A DNA stretch of 36,844 bases, taken from contig MU400816.1 in the NCBI GenBank assembly GCA_022578965.1, positions 1-36,844 on the forward strand, written 5' to 3'. A program made the position numbers and the translations under genes. Origin of the DNA: Xylaria sp. FL1777 (lineage: Eukaryota > Ascomycota > Sordariomycetes > Xylariales > Xylariaceae). The notes beneath the pieces were generated by a model that searched no databases, was not told the origin of the DNA, and saw only the letters and a list, made by a program, of their open reading frames with translations. Below, in pieces: positions 21,601 through 34,892 of the stretch (positions are counted from its first letter, which is position 1; every line of letters starts with the position of its first letter).

Positions 21601-24540
21601 ATAAAATTTATAATATACTTTTAGTATTTCGTTTAAGATTTTTTTTGTAATGTTTCTGATTTTTTTGCTTTATTTTTTACTTTTTTAATTAATAGTTTTT
21701 ACTTTTTATTAAATCAAAAAGTTGCTAGTTTTTAGCTATAATATTTCTAAAATAATGTTATAATTAAATATATTAATAATATTTAATATAATTTGTTTTT
21801 TGTATTTTTATATAAATATATTAAAAGGTTTAGTTTTTTTAAGTATATAACTATTATTATAGCTAAAAGTACTTTTATTAAATCTTTTAATTTTTTAAAA
21901 TTTTTGTTTATATTTTTAAAAAATTTTATTTTGTTTTGCTACTTTAAATAAAATTATGTTAGCTTATGCTTTTAAGTTAATTAAAGTGTTATATTTTTTT
22001 TTTTAATATATAAATTTAACTTTAAATTAGTTTTGCTAATTATTGCATTAAATTTTATATAAAGCTTTAGTTTTTTTAGCTACTTGCTACTTTTTTAGTA
22101 AATGCTTATTTTGTTTTTTAATTTTTTTTTATAAAATGTTTAAGTGTTTATTTTATTTTGTATTTTAAATGTTATTATGCTTTATTTAGTTTTTACTTTT
22201 AGTTAAGCTTTAAATTATAGTTTTTAAGCTTTTTTGCTTTTAGCAACTATTTTTTAATATAATTATGCTTTAATTAGCTAATAATATTTATAATAGTTAT
22301 TTTTATATTTTTTTAAAATAATGTTATAAATGCAATTAAAATTCTTTTTAAATGTTATAAATTTTTATAAATCTTTATAATAAACTATAGTTATAACTAA
22401 TTACTTTAATTTATAAAAGTTTTATATTTTTATTTTTATAATTTGTTTAAAAAACTAATTATTTTTTAGTTTATTAAATAAATATTAATAGTAATAATAT
22501 ATTATATAGTAATTTTATAGTACTTTATTATATTTTAGATTTTTTAAGCGTAAAATATTATTATTGTTTTTTATTATAGTTTTATTATAATAATAACTTT
22601 TAATAATTAGTTAAATTGCTAGCTTTAGTTTTTAAAACATATTAGTTTTTGCGTTAATTATTAATGCTTTTTTATTTTGTTGCATTTAAAGCAGTTTAAG
22701 CTATAAAAATACTTTGTTTATTTTTATTAGTTTTTTTTTTGTAATGTTTTTTATAGCTTTTAATTTTATTTGTTTTTGCTTTAAAGTTTTATAAGTTTTG
22801 TTTTTTTAAGTTTATTTAGCAACTAAATATTTTAATAGTTTATAATTAGTTTAATAGCTATACTATTTATAATTATAGTTTTGTTTTTTTAAATATAACT
22901 TTTTTTTAAGCTATATTTTAAGCTTTAATAGTTTAAAATTTTTATAGTTTTATAAGTTTATTAATTATATTAATTTATTATTTTTTATTGCTTTTTATTT
23001 TTAATTAAACTATTTTTTTAAGTTATATATTAAATAACTTTAATTGTTTATATAGCAAATATATTTTTTTATAATTTGTTTTAATAACTGCAAAGCTTTT
23101 AAATAATATTTGCATGCTTATTTATTTTAATTTATATAAATAAAACATTTAGATTTGTTTAATATAATATTTTTGTTTTAACTTAAAATAGCAATTTTAT
23201 ACTTTTGCTTTAAAAACGTATTTTTTAAATTGCTTTATTGTTTTTTATTGTTTTAAACTTTTATAACTTATACTTTTTTTTTAAGTTAAAAGATCTTTTT
23301 TTTTTTATAGCTTTTCTTTTTGTTTTTTTTTTTAAATTAGCATTATTTTTAAAAGTATTTTTTTTTTTTATAGTTATAACATTTAACTTTAAACATATTT
23401 TAAAATTGTTGTTTTTAAACTTTACTAATTTGTTTAAATCTTTATTTAATATTTTTTTAAGTATTTTTTTTTTTGTTTTTTTTAGTTCTTTTAGTTTTAA
23501 AATACTAGTTTAATAATCGTTAATTAATTATAATAGTTATATTAATATACATATTAATTTTTGCTAGTTTATTTATTTTGCATAATTTATTTTAAATTTA
23601 AGTTTTAAGTTTACTATAAAATAAATAAAATAATGCAAGCTTAAGTAATTTTAAAATTATTATTAATTGTTTAAATTTTATAGCGTAATTTATTGCTGCT
23701 TTTATTTGTTTTAAATAATAAAATGCTTTTTTTACGTATTTTGCTTTTTAAGTGTTTTTAAATAATGTTTTTATTTAATTTTTAAACTTAACGTAGTTTT
23801 TAAAAAAATTTTTTATTTTTAGCTTAAAGTTAGTTAACTTGTTAGCTTTTAAGAAATTCTTTAAAATAAATTAAAACTATTTTAATATTTTTTTTAATAA
23901 AAATTATAAAATAATTATTACTTTTTAGTTCTTTTTTGTAATAATAATAAAATGCTATTTTAAATAAAATTTAGCATAAATTAAAAAAGCTTTTATATTT
24001 ATAAATCTATTATAAAGTTTTAAAGTAATAAGTTTAAAACTTTTAATATTTAGCATTTTTAATATTATAAATAATCTTAATAGTAAAAGTAGTAATAGTA
24101 ATAAAAAGTTAGATTTTTTATTTTAAGTTATTACTTTAAATATAGCAATAATAAAAATAAGCGTTAAGTTTGCTAATAATAATATTAATATTAATTATAG
24201 CATAATTATTTGTTTAAAACCTTAACTTATTATTGTAATAATAATTATTATTGCTGCTTTAATTATTATAGCTAGTATTTATGCTAGTTTAAAAGTTATA
24301 ACGTTTAATATTTAAGCTATTTTTTAAGTTAAAATAACTAGTTTACTTTATAATATTAATGTTAACATTAGTTTTTTTTTATTACTGCTGCTTAACTTTT
24401 TCTTTTTTACTACTGCTTTTTTTTTAATAAAAGTAGCTAGCAAAAATGCTAAAGTTTATTATTTTAATACATTGCTAATTCTAAAAGTCTTTAAAATCTT
24501 TAAACTTAATTTTTAACTTTTTGTTTTTAGTAATATAACT
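18660..24540 (-). pseudogene. A1 gag-pol remnant
   Basis: The minus strand carries gag, protease region, RT, RNase H, integrase and chromodomain in normal Gypsy order. The presumed gag start is lost (ATG to ATA at 24534-24536). RT reads YLNN for YLDD at 21016-21027. The tract joining RT to RNase H has 13 bases (20576-20588). The first integrase Asp codon is AAT at 19685-19687. The chromodomain (about 18670-18847) is recognised by alignment to A2. A plus-strand 91-codon frame at 23238-23513 is antisense to a lysine-rich gag-proximal segment and is not a gene. Confidence 0.87.
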
Positions 24541-24724
24541 TAAATTTAGTTTTATTAATTATTAAATAAAGTTTACTTACATAATACTATTTAGCATTTT
24601 TGTTTTTTAAATATTTCTTTAGTATACTTTTAAAAGTTTATTTTATAAATTGTTTATTATTTAACTTTTTATACCGGTATTTGTTTTTATGTATTAAGTT
24701 TTATTAATTAAAAAGCTATTAAAA

Positions 24725-25218
24725 TATAACAAACTTATTATATATTAATATAATAGGTTTGCTTTTAAGGTTTTAATTTATAAATAATAATAAGATCTTT
24801 AATAGTAGTTCGTTAAAAAAGTTTTTAAAGTACTTTTATTATTATGCATTAATAAAAGTTTTAAAAAATTAAAAGTAATAAGTATATTAGTACTTAGCAG
24901 TTATAAAAAATTAATAGCTAAAAAACTAAAACTAAGTAAATAATTAAATATAAAAAGTATATAATTATATAAACAAAAAAAAAGTAAAAAAAGTAGTAAT
25001 TTTTCTTAAATTACTGCAAGTTTAATAAGCACTAAATTACTGTAAGCTTAGTAAGCTTTAAATTACTATAAGCTTAATAAGCTTTAAATTACCGTAAGCT
25101 TAGTAAGCTAAATAAGTCGTTATATAACTTTAGTTTTAACTACTAAAAAAAGAAGTGCAAAGTATATATAAAAACATTAAGCTGCTTTAAAAGCCACCTT
25201 TGTGCTAATTTCGTAACA
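24725..25218 (-). repeat. A1 LTR, right (5' LTR in sense)
   Basis: 494 bp, matching the left LTR end to end with scattered C/T and G/A differences. It includes the palindrome (24730-24761) and four 26-bp units (about 25009-25113). It is followed by TTATA. Confidence 0.94.
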
Positions 25219-25223
25219 TTATA
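25219..25223. repeat. Target-site duplication TTATA, right of A1
   Basis: Pairs with 17513-17517. Confidence 0.85.
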
Positions 25224-27712
25224 ATATTACTTTTGCTAAAACAAATATAAACATTACTTAAAGTTTAACTAACTTTTATATAAAGATATATTTAAAAGTA
25301 TGCTTTTAATTAGGCTTTTTTTATTATTAAATAGTTAAAAGCGCTAATATTTTAAAGTTTACTTTAGTAGTTTATATAATAATAATTGCTTAATATAAAC
25401 TAATTATATAGTACTATTGTTTTATAATTTTAAATGTTTTTTTTTGTTATATAATAAAAAAATGCGCTATTTATTAAATATTAAGTAATTTAATTACTAA
25501 ATTTTTTATTAATATTTTTAATACTATTATTTAACTTTAGATATTTTTTATATTTTGCTATATATGAAAAGAATTTTTTTAAAATAAGTTTTTAGCTATA
25601 AATTATTTTGTGCGAATTAAAAAATACGTTTTTTATACAAGCTTTTTTTTAAAAAGTGTAACATATTAACTAGTAGCTTTTTTTTTAGTAAACAAAGCAT
25701 TTTTTGTTTATACAAAAGTTTTAGTTTTTTTAGTTATAGCTTTAAAAATAGCTTAGCTGTTTAGTTAATTAACTTAATAACCTTAGTATAAATCTAAGTT
25801 GTTAGTTTTTTATATAGCTATAATTATATTTCTAGTTTATAAAATATAATTTATTGTTTTTTTGTATAAAAGTTTTTGCTATATTATTTAATGTTATATA
25901 TAAGCATACTTATAAATTAGCAAAAAATCCTTTATATATAAGTTTTTAAAAAATTAACGCTATAGCTAACTTTAATACATTTTAATATGCTTATATAATG
26001 TTTATACTTAGTTAAATTTTGCTTTAATAGCTAGTGCTAAACGTTTGTTATGCTTTTTTAAGCTTATTAAGCATTAATTTAAATACTTTATATAAAGCTA
26101 AGTTTAGGTTTTTTTCTTTTATTTATATAAAAAAAACTATTGTTTAGTTAGCTTAATACTAGCTATAGTTTATATTAGTATTAAAGTAAGTATTTATTAT
26201 ATAATATATTTTATTTTATGTTTTATTTAAACTAATGCAGTTAATAAAAAAGTTCTTATATAACTTTTTAAAATATATAAAAATATAACGTAGTATTAAT
26301 TTTTTATAATTTTAATTTATTAGTAAATAGTAATAAATAAACAAGCTTTATTATATAATAAATTATATAGTTTACTTATATAGTTTTAGCTTAAGTTTTA
26401 GCTTTTTTAAAAAGCAATATATTTATTAAAAGGTATAAATTTATTTTATATAAACTTTATTAAAAGTAAATTAAAAAACGTACTTTTAACAGCTAGATTT
26501 AATATTATATAAACATATGTTTTTTGTTTTAATGTTTGCAGTAAATAATGCTAAACAAAATATTTATATATTAGTTAAAAAATTAGTTTATAGCTTGTTT
26601 TTGTTATATAAAAATTAAACAGCTTAAAGAAATTTTAATGTTTAATATTTAGCTAAATTAATTATAGTTAATATTTATATTGTTATGTTTAAAATTATAC
26701 GTTAAAACTTAAGTTTTTAAAAAGTAGTTTAGTATATAAATAGTTTAAAAAATTTTAACTATTATACAAAAAAATATTTAACTGTTAGCTTAATATTAAA
26801 AATATTACTAATAGTTAAATAGTTATTATATAATAAATATTTAATAGTTTTTTTAATTTTTTAATTATAAAGTTTTTATAAGCTCTTTTTATAAGCTTTT
26901 AAATTATAGTTGTTTTTAACGTTAAGTAAATTTTTTTTAACTTAAGGTTTTTAAGCAAAGCGTTTTATATGCTTTAATGAATTTTCTAAAAATGATTTTT
27001 TGTTTATTTTTTAAAAGTTTTAGCAAACTTTTTTTAAAAGTAGTCCAGTAATTTATAAAAATATAAATAGTTAGCATAATAAAATACTAGCTTAATATTT
27101 AGCTTAATTTTAGTTATATAGCTAAAATTAATTTTCTAGCTTTATATTTTAAAATTAATTTAAACATTTAGTTATTATGCATTTATTAGAACATTTTTAG
27201 CTAAATCTTTATATGTAAAAATAATTAGCTTTAACTTTAAAAGCGTTATAAATAGTTATTTGTTTTTTTAAAACATAGTAAATTTAGCTAAATTATATAA
27301 TATATTTAATTTTATATTTAAGTTATATAAATTACTATTTTATTTTTATATAGCAATATAGTTAATATATTGCTTAGTGTTTATATAACAATATAATTAA
27401 AAAAGTAGCAAAGTTATTTGCTATTTTTTTTATTTTATTTTTAATACTAATAAACAAGTTAAAAGTTTAGTTTTTATACGTAAATAAATTAAATCTTTTT
27501 TTTTTTTTTTTTATATATGTTTACTTTAGCTAATTAAAAAAAGTAAACTAAATAATATATTTATACATTAAAAGAAAAACAAGCATAATATAAAAAACAA
27601 ATTTTTTTTTAACAAATTAAAATAAAAATATATTATATAATTTTATTATTACTTTAGCTAATTTATAGTTTATTATAAGTAAGTTAAAAGTGCAAATATA
27701 ACTACTAATTAG
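25224..27712 (-). pseudogene. Copia B gag/protease/integrase interval, 5' part of split pol
   Basis: This 2.5-kb interval is the part of Copia B upstream (in sense) of the A1 insertion, between the 5' LTR and the RT half at 15.4-17.5 kb. Copia order predicts gag, protease and integrase here. Minus-strand frames are K/N/I-rich with RIP-type stops, but I could not place an HHCC or DDE motif. A T18-class tract lies near 27497-27512. The primer-binding site should start at 27712 on the minus strand (CTAATTAGTAG); no tRNA match was recognised. Confidence 0.55.
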
Positions 27713-27774
27713 TATTAAATAAGCTTTGTACGATTATATGTTTAATATATATATGCTAAAATAAAGTATAATAA
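27713..27774 (-). repeat. Copia B right LTR (5' LTR in sense), first fragment
   Basis: 62 bp homologous to 12919-12980, starting TATTAAAT (TG to TA) and ending AGTATAATAA, where A2 is inserted. The remaining 224 bp resume at 35392. Confidence 0.88.
27770..27774. repeat. Target-site duplication AATAA, left of A2
   Basis: Pairs with 35387-35391. In the intact LTR at 12919-13205 the site is present once (AGTATAATAATC), confirming it was duplicated by the insertion. Confidence 0.93.
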
Positions 27775-28268
27775 TGTTATGAAATTAGCATAAAGGTAGC
27801 CTTTAAAGCAGCTTAATGCCTTTATATATATTATGCACCTTTTCTTTTGCTAGCTAAAGCCGAAGTCACGTAATAACTTACTTAGCTCACTAGGCTTACA
27901 GTAATCTAAAGCTTACTAAGCTTATAGTAATTTAAGGCTTACTAAGCTTATAGTAATTTAATGCTTATTAAACTTGCAGTAATTTAAAAAAAATTACTAC
28001 TTTTTTTACTTTTTTTTTGTTTATATAATTATGCACTTTTTGTATTTAATTATTTATTTAGTTCTAGTTTTTTAGCTATTAATTTTTTATAACCGCTAAG
28101 CACTAATATACTTATTACTTTTAATTTCTTAAGACTTTTATTAATGCATAGTAGTAAAAATACCTTAAAAACCTCCTTAACGAACTACTATTAAAAATTT
28201 TATTATTACTTATAAATTAAAACTTTAAAAGCAACCTTATTATATTAATATATAATAAGTTTGTTATA
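27775..28268 (+). repeat. A2 5' LTR
   Basis: 494 bp, TGTTATGAAATTAGC at the start (ancestrally TGTTAC) and GTTATA at the end. A TATA-like TTTATATATA lies at 27821-27830, only 47 bp into the LTR; if used, U3 would be short and R/U5 long. Four 26-bp units and the terminal palindrome (28232-28263) are present. Confidence 0.94.
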
Positions 28269-28455
28269 TTTGAATAGCTTTTTAATTAATAAGACTTAAT
28301 ATACAAAAACGAATACTAATATAAAAAGTTAAATAATAAACAATTTATAAAATAAACTCTTAAAAGTATACTAAAAAAATATTCAAAAAACAAAAATGCT
28401 AAATAGCATTATATAAGTAAATTTTACTTAATAACTAATAAACTAAATTTAAGTT
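28269..28455 (+). other. A2 leader between 5' LTR and gag
   Basis: 187 nt, beginning TTTGAATAGC where the primer-binding site should be. RIP has altered the site in every copy (A0 and A1 differ at the fifth and sixth bases), and I could not match it to a tRNA. Confidence 0.6.
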
Positions 28456-31400
28456 ATGCTATTAAAAACAAAAAGTTAAAAATTAAGTTTAAAAATCTTA
28501 AAAACCTTTAAAATTAGCAATATACTAAAATAACAAACTTTACCATTTTTACTAGCTACTTTTATTAAAAAAAAAATAGTAATAAAAAAAAAAAAGTTAA
28601 GCAGTAGTAATAAAAAAAAACTAACATTAATGCTAGTGCTATAAAATAAACTAGTTGCTTTAACCTAAAAAATAGCTTAAATACTAAGCGTTATAACTTT
28701 TAAACTAACATAAACACTAGCTATAATAATTAGGGCAACAATAATAACTGCTATTATAACAATAAGTTAAAGCTTTAAACAAGTAATTATATTATAACTA
28801 ATACTAATATTACTACTGCTTTTATTATTAAAATTATTTATAATGTTAAAAATGCTAAACATTAAAAGTTTTAAATTTATTGCTTTAAAGCTTTATAATA
28901 GATTTATAAATATAAAAGCTTTTTTAATTTATGCTAAACTTTATTTAAAATAACACTTTATTATTATTACGAAAAAAAACCAAAAAATAATAACTATTTT
29001 ATAATTTCTATTAAAAAAAGTATTAAAATAGTTTTAATTTATTTTAAAGAATTTTTTAAAAACTAATAAGTTAACTAACTTTAAGCTAAAAATAAAAAAG
29101 ATTTTTAAAAACTATATTAAGTTTAAAAATTAAATAAAAACATTATTTAAAAATATTTAAAAAACAAAACACGCAAAAAAAAGCATTTTACTGCTTAAAA
29201 TAAATAAAAGCAGCAATAAATTATGCTATAAAATTTAAACAATTAGCAGCAATCTTAAAATTGCTTAAGCTTATATTGTTTTATTTATTTTATAATAAAC
29301 TTAAAACTTAAATTTAAAACAAATTATATAAAATAAATAAACTTGCAAAAATTAATACGTATATTAATATAGCTATTATAATTAATTAATAATTATTTAA
29401 CTAATACTTTAAAACTAAAAGAACTAAAAAAAACAAGAAAAAAAATACTTAAAAGAGTATTAAATAAAAGTTCAAATAAATTAATAAAGTCTAGAAATAA
29501 TAACCTTAAAATATGTTTAAAGTTAAATATTATAACTATAAAAAGAAAAAATACTTTTAAAAATAATGCTGATTTAAAAAAAAAGACGGAAAAAAAAGCT
29601 ATAAAAAAAGAAAGATTTTTTAACTTAAAAAAAAAAAACAAGTTATAAAAGTTTAAAACAATAAAAAACAACAAAGCAATTTAAAAAATACGTTTTTAAA
29701 GCAAAAGTATAAAGTTGTTATTTTAAGTTAAAACAAAAATGCTACATTAAATAAATCTAAATGCTTTATTTATATAAATTAAAATAAATAAGCATATAAA
29801 TATTATTTAAAAGCTTTATAATTATTAAAACAAATTACAAAAAAATATATTTGCTATATAAACAATTAAAGTTATTTAATATATAACTTAAAAAAATAGT
29901 TTAATTAAAAGTAATAAATAATAAAAAATAATAAATTAACGTAGTTAGCAAACTTATAAAACTACAAAAACTTTAAATTATTAAAGCTTAAAATATAGCT
30001 TAAAAAAAAATTATATTTAAAAAAATAAAACTATAACTATAAATAATATAGTTATTAAATTAATTATAAATTACTAAAATATTTAGTTATTAAATAAACT
30101 TAAAAAAATAAAACTTATAAAACTTTAAAGCAAAAACAAATAAAATTAAAAGCTATAAAAAATACTATAAAAAAAAAACTAATAAAAATAAATAAAATAT
30201 TTTTATAGTTTAAACTGCTTTAAATATAATAAAACAAAAAAGCATTAATAGTTAGCGCAAAAACTAATACGTTTTAAAAACTAAAGCTAGCAATTTAACT
30301 AATTACTAAAAATTATTATTATAATAAAACTATAATAAAAAACAATAATAATATTTTACGCTTAAAAAATCTAAAATATAATAAAGTATTATAGAATTAC
30401 TATATAGTATATTATTATTATTAATATTTATTTAATAAACTAAAAAATAATTAGTTTTTTAAACAAATTATAAAAATAAAAATATAAAACTTTTATGAAT
30501 TAAAGTAATTAGTTATAACTATAGTTTACTATAAAAATTTACAAAAATTTATAACATTTAAAAAGAATTTTAATTATATTTATAATACTATTTTAAAAAA
30601 ATATAAAAATAACTGCTATAAATATTATTAGCTAATTAAAGTATAATTATACTAAGAAATAGTTGCTAAAAGTAAAAAAGCTTAAAAACTATAATTTAAA
30701 GTTTAACTAAAAGCAAAAATAAAATAAAGCGCAATAATATTTAAAATATAAAATAAAACAAGCATTTAAACATTTTATAAAAAAAAATCAAAAAACAAAA
30801 TAAACATTTGCTAAAAAAGTAATAAGTAGCTAAAAAAACTAAAGCTTTACATAAAGTTTAATATAATAACTAATAAAACTAATTTAAAATTAAACTTATA
30901 TATTAAAAAAAGAAGTATAACATTTTAATTAATTTAAAAACATAAGCTAATATAATTTTATTTAAAGTAGTAAAACAAAATAAAATTTCTTAAAAATACA
31001 AGCAAAAATCCTAAAAAATTAAAAGATTTAATAAAAGTATTTTTAGCTATAATAACAATTATATACTTAAAAAAACTAAACCTTTTAATATATTTATATA
31101 AAAACACAAAAAATAAATTATATTAAATATTATTAATATATTTAATTATAATATTATTTTAAAAATATTATAGCTAAAGATTAGCAACTTTTTAATTTAA
31201 TAAAAAGCAAAGATTATTAATTAAGAAAATAAAAAATAAAGCAAGAAAATTAAAAAAATTACAAAAAAAATCTTGAACAAAATACTAAAAATATATTACA
31301 GATTTTATAAATTATTTAAAAAAAAAAAAAAAAAAGAACTTTTTAAACATAGCTTATAAAATTACTATATTTTTATTAAAAAAAAATATTAACTAAAGCT

Positions 31401-34235
31401 TTATTAAATATATTATATAAGCTTAAACAAAATAAACGCTTTATAAAAATATATTTAAAAAAATTTAGCAAAAGGATTTTTAAAAGAATTTTAGCTATTT
31501 ATTAGATATTTTATAATGCTAATACTTAAAATAAAAAATAAAAAACAACTAATTAATAAAAAAAAAAAACTAATATAGCAAGTAGTAGTTAATTATTAAT
31601 TATTAAACGTAATTATTATTGCAAATAAATATTTTTTTATTTTATTAGTAATTATAAGAAAAAACATTAGCTAAGCAAAATAATTTATAGCAGTTAATAT
31701 TTTAAATAAATATTATGCTATTAAAATAGCTAAAAAAAAAAAATAAAAAATTGCTATATAAATAGTATATAAACTATATAAGTATATAGTTATGCTATAA
31801 AAACTATAAAACATATTAGCTAGCTTTTAATATATAATAATAACGATTTTATAAAAGTTTTTAAACAAGTTTATGTTTATTTACTTAAATAATATTTTAA
31901 TTTACTTTAAAACATTAAAAAAATACAAAAAACATATAACTTAAATATTAAAAACATTTATACAAGCAAAATTATAACTTAACACAAAAAAGTATATATA
32001 GTATATATAAAAAATTAACTTTTTAAAATTTATAATTATTTTAAAACAAATATAAATTTAATAGTTAAAAATTAATATAGTATAAAACTAGAAAATATTT
32101 AACTTAACTACTATTATAAACATATAACAAGCATTAAGATTTTTAAACTATATTTAAATGTTAATTTAAAACTTTAGAAAAATAGCATTTTATTTTATAA
32201 AGTATACAAAAAAAAAATACAAAAAAAATTTTTTTTTAATTTTGAAAAAAGCCTAAAAAGCTTTTAAAGAACTAAAACTAAAAGTTATTTTTAACTTTAT
32301 AATTAAATTATTTAATTTATAAAAAAAAAAAAGCTAAAAATAAATGCTTTAAATAGTATAATTGCAAAAGTTTTAAAACAATTAAAAAACAACAAAAAAT
32401 AGCACTTAGTAGCTTATTATTTTAAAGCACTATAAAACATAGCATTATAATACTTTATATATAATAAAGAACTACTTATAATTATTATAGCATTTAAAAA
32501 GTAAAAACTATTTTTTATAAAAACTATAAAGCTAATTAAAATTTATTTAAATTATTAAAACCTAACAAAATTTATAACTATATAAAAGATTACTAAACAA
32601 CATAAAAATTAAATAGTTTTTTTTTTTAAGTTTAACTTTAAAATATATTACATTAAAAAAAAAAAAAACATTTAAGGAAACATATTTAATTAACAAAGTT
32701 AAAAAAAATTTAAAGTTTTAAAAAAAAACATTTAAATATTATATTTTTAAAGAAATAAAAGCTTAAAAATTAAAGTTATATTTAAGAACTTTATAAATAT
32801 ATAGCTATAATAAGCTTATAACTTAAAAGAATTAATATAACTATAAAAACATAAAAAATTAAAAAATAACAAGCTAATATATAAACATAAGGTTTATTTA
32901 CTAAAATTTTTACAAAATAAATTTATTAAAAAATTTTACAAATATTTATTATATAAATACTAAAAAGCAATAAAAACAGTTTAATAATTATAAAAAAAGT
33001 ATAATTTCTTAAAACTATAAAACATAGTTAAATTTATTGTAAAAAAGTATAATATTTATAATAAAGCTAAAGCAGTTTAATATAAACTTTATAAATTATT
33101 ATAACTTTTATAAATATTTAAATAAATATAATACACTATTGCTTAAGATTTTATTATAGCATTACTTTTATTAACTAATTTAGTTATAAAAATATAATAC
33201 AATAAAATATAAGTTATTATTAATAAACTTACTAAATATGCTTATTTTTTACTGTTTAAAGAAAATACAATAGTTAAATAACTTATATATGCCTTTATAT
33301 GCTAATATTTAAATAAGCATAAGCTACTAAAAAGAATTATTTTAAATTAAAATAAATTGTTTATTTTTAAGTTTAAAACTAGCTTTTTTAAACTTATTAA
33401 TGTTAAACTAAAGTTTTTAACTGCTTATTATTTATAAATAAATAAACAAACAAAAAAACTAAACTAAATACTAAAATAATATTTATAAAGTTATATTAAT
33501 TATTAATAAAACAATTAAGTAAAACTATTATTAATAGTACAAATTTTATATAATATATTAATAAACAAAAATATAAACATATTTTTATATAAAGCTATTT
33601 ATAAATAGCAAGCAACTATTAAAAAACAAAAAAAAACATTAATAAAAACACTTGTTATTTTAACTATAATACTTTAAGCAAAAACTATTGCAACAAAAAT
33701 TAAAACGCTACAAGCTAAACTATAATTATGCTTTTAATTTTTATAATAATAAATATTAATATATTATAACAAAAAACAAACTAAAGAACTAATCTTTAAA
33801 AAAAAAAACAAAGTTTATTTGCTATAATAAAAATAAAATGTAAACATTAATATTTTTTAAATTAAAACAAAACAACTAAGCAATAAATTAAAATTTAAAA
33901 ACCTTAGCTTTTTTAAAATTAAAAAAGTTATTTTATTTATTAATTATAAACTGTTATTACTAAAAAATATGCAAATTTACTTTATTTTTTATATTTTTTT
34001 ACTAAAACTAGCATTTATTAAAATACTTATTAAAACATAACTAGAAATAAAAACAAATTAAAACGTTTATAAAGTTAAAAATATATTAAATTTTTATTAA
34101 AACAACAATAATTTAAAGTATTTTATTAAATAAAAAAAATACTTATATGCTAATAATACTTAAAAACTTAAAAAATACTTAAAAACTACTAAAGTAGTTA
34201 TAAATTAGTTTTATTATTAACATTTTAATTATTTA
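28456..34235 (+). pseudogene. A2 gag-pol remnant (gag, RT, RNase H, integrase, chromodomain)
   Basis: This is the relic of a single polyprotein. Gag starts at ATG 28456-28458 and includes a lysine-rich segment at about 29420-29650. RT blocks appear from 31440, including an NVIIIANKYF stretch (family NAVTIxNRYP) and YLNN at 31882-31893 for the catalytic YLDD. KAFKELKLKV at about 32257 starts the RNase H region. The frame then shifts at the A12 tract 32321-32332, after which VAYYFKAL, YNKELL and NLTKFIT (32559-32579) match RNase H. Integrase acidic residues are replaced: Asp to Asn at 33222-33224, Asp to Asn at 33345-33347, and Glu to Lys at 33453-33455. The chromodomain closes the protein. Many TAA/TAG codons replace Gln/Trp. 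Confidence 0.92.
34062..34235 (+). pseudogene. A2 chromodomain remnant
   Basis: In frame with integrase. VYKVKNILN corresponds to the conserved YEVEKILD start, LKYFIKQKKY (stop read as Gln) to LxYLVKWKGY, and NNTQKLKKYLK to xxTWEPxxNL; an FYYQHF tail resembles EFHxxHP. In chromoviruses this module binds histone H3 methylated at Lys9 and directs integration to heterochromatin. Aromatic-cage Trp positions are stop codons or changed, so it is non-functional. It explains why the family belongs to the chromovirus clade. Confidence 0.85.
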
Positions 34236-34876
34236 AAACTAAAAAAAAAAAGTTAACCTTAAGAAAAACGCTTAAGAAATTTTAATTAAACTTAAATAAA
34301 GCAGCTTATGCTGCTTTAGCTTGCTTTTTTTATTGTTTTTGCTTTTTTGCTAGCGCTTTTTATTTTTTTTTAATATGCTTTATTTTGTTTAGTTTATTTA
34401 AGAACTAAAGCTTTTGTTAAACTATTTTAACATTTTTTATTTTTAAAAAACGTTTTTATATATAAAGCTAAACTAACTTATTTAAAACAAAGTTAAAGCT
34501 ATTTTAAGCTTGTTTTAATTTTTTTTAAACTAAAAATAACTATTGCTTTGCTTGCTTTTTTTTTTTTTTAAAACAACAATATTTAAAAACTATATTATTA
34601 ATTAAGTTAATTAGAACTTTTAATTTATTGCAAAAATAACTAACGTATATACATTTAAAACAACAAAATATATTATTTGTTATTTTATATATTAGTAATT
34701 AATTAAAGCAATAAAAGCAAAGCATAACTTTATAGCTAATAAAATTAATAAAAAAAGCAAAAACAAGTTTTTGCTTTGTTTTAAATAAGCGGTTAGTTTT
34801 TTTAATGCATTTTAATATTATAACATATAAAAAAAAAAAAAAAATACTTATAGAAAATTATTAAAACAATAATTCT
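34236..34876. other. A2 3' untranslated interval
   Basis: About 640 bp between the chromodomain and the polypurine tract, counterpart of 18031-18660 in A1. No sense-strand domain is seen. The minus strand at about 34290-34365 carries the same A/K/Q-rich frame as A1, and 34302-34325 contains the inverted GCAGCTTATGCTGC. Confidence 0.45.
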
Positions 34877-34892
34877 AAAAAAAAAGAAATAA
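34877..34892 (+). promoter_or_regulatory. Polypurine tract of A2
   Basis: AAAAAAAAAGAAATAA directly abuts the 3' LTR start (TATTATA, ancestrally TGTTACA). It matches the A1 and A3 tracts. Confidence 0.8.

Larger units (their letters stand above)
17518..25218 (-). mobile_element. Full-length Ty3/Gypsy chromodomain element A1, inside Copia B
   Basis: 7701 bp bounded by two 494-bp LTRs and a TTATA duplication, so it is a complete insertion. Sense is minus: 5' LTR 24725-25218, gag beginning near 24.54 kb, RT active site at 21016-21027, first integrase motif at 19685-19687, chromodomain at about 18670-18847, polypurine tract at 18012-18026 and 3' LTR 17518-18011. It is colinear with A2 in reverse complement and with A0. 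It sits in the pol interior of Copia B and postdates it. Confidence 0.95.
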
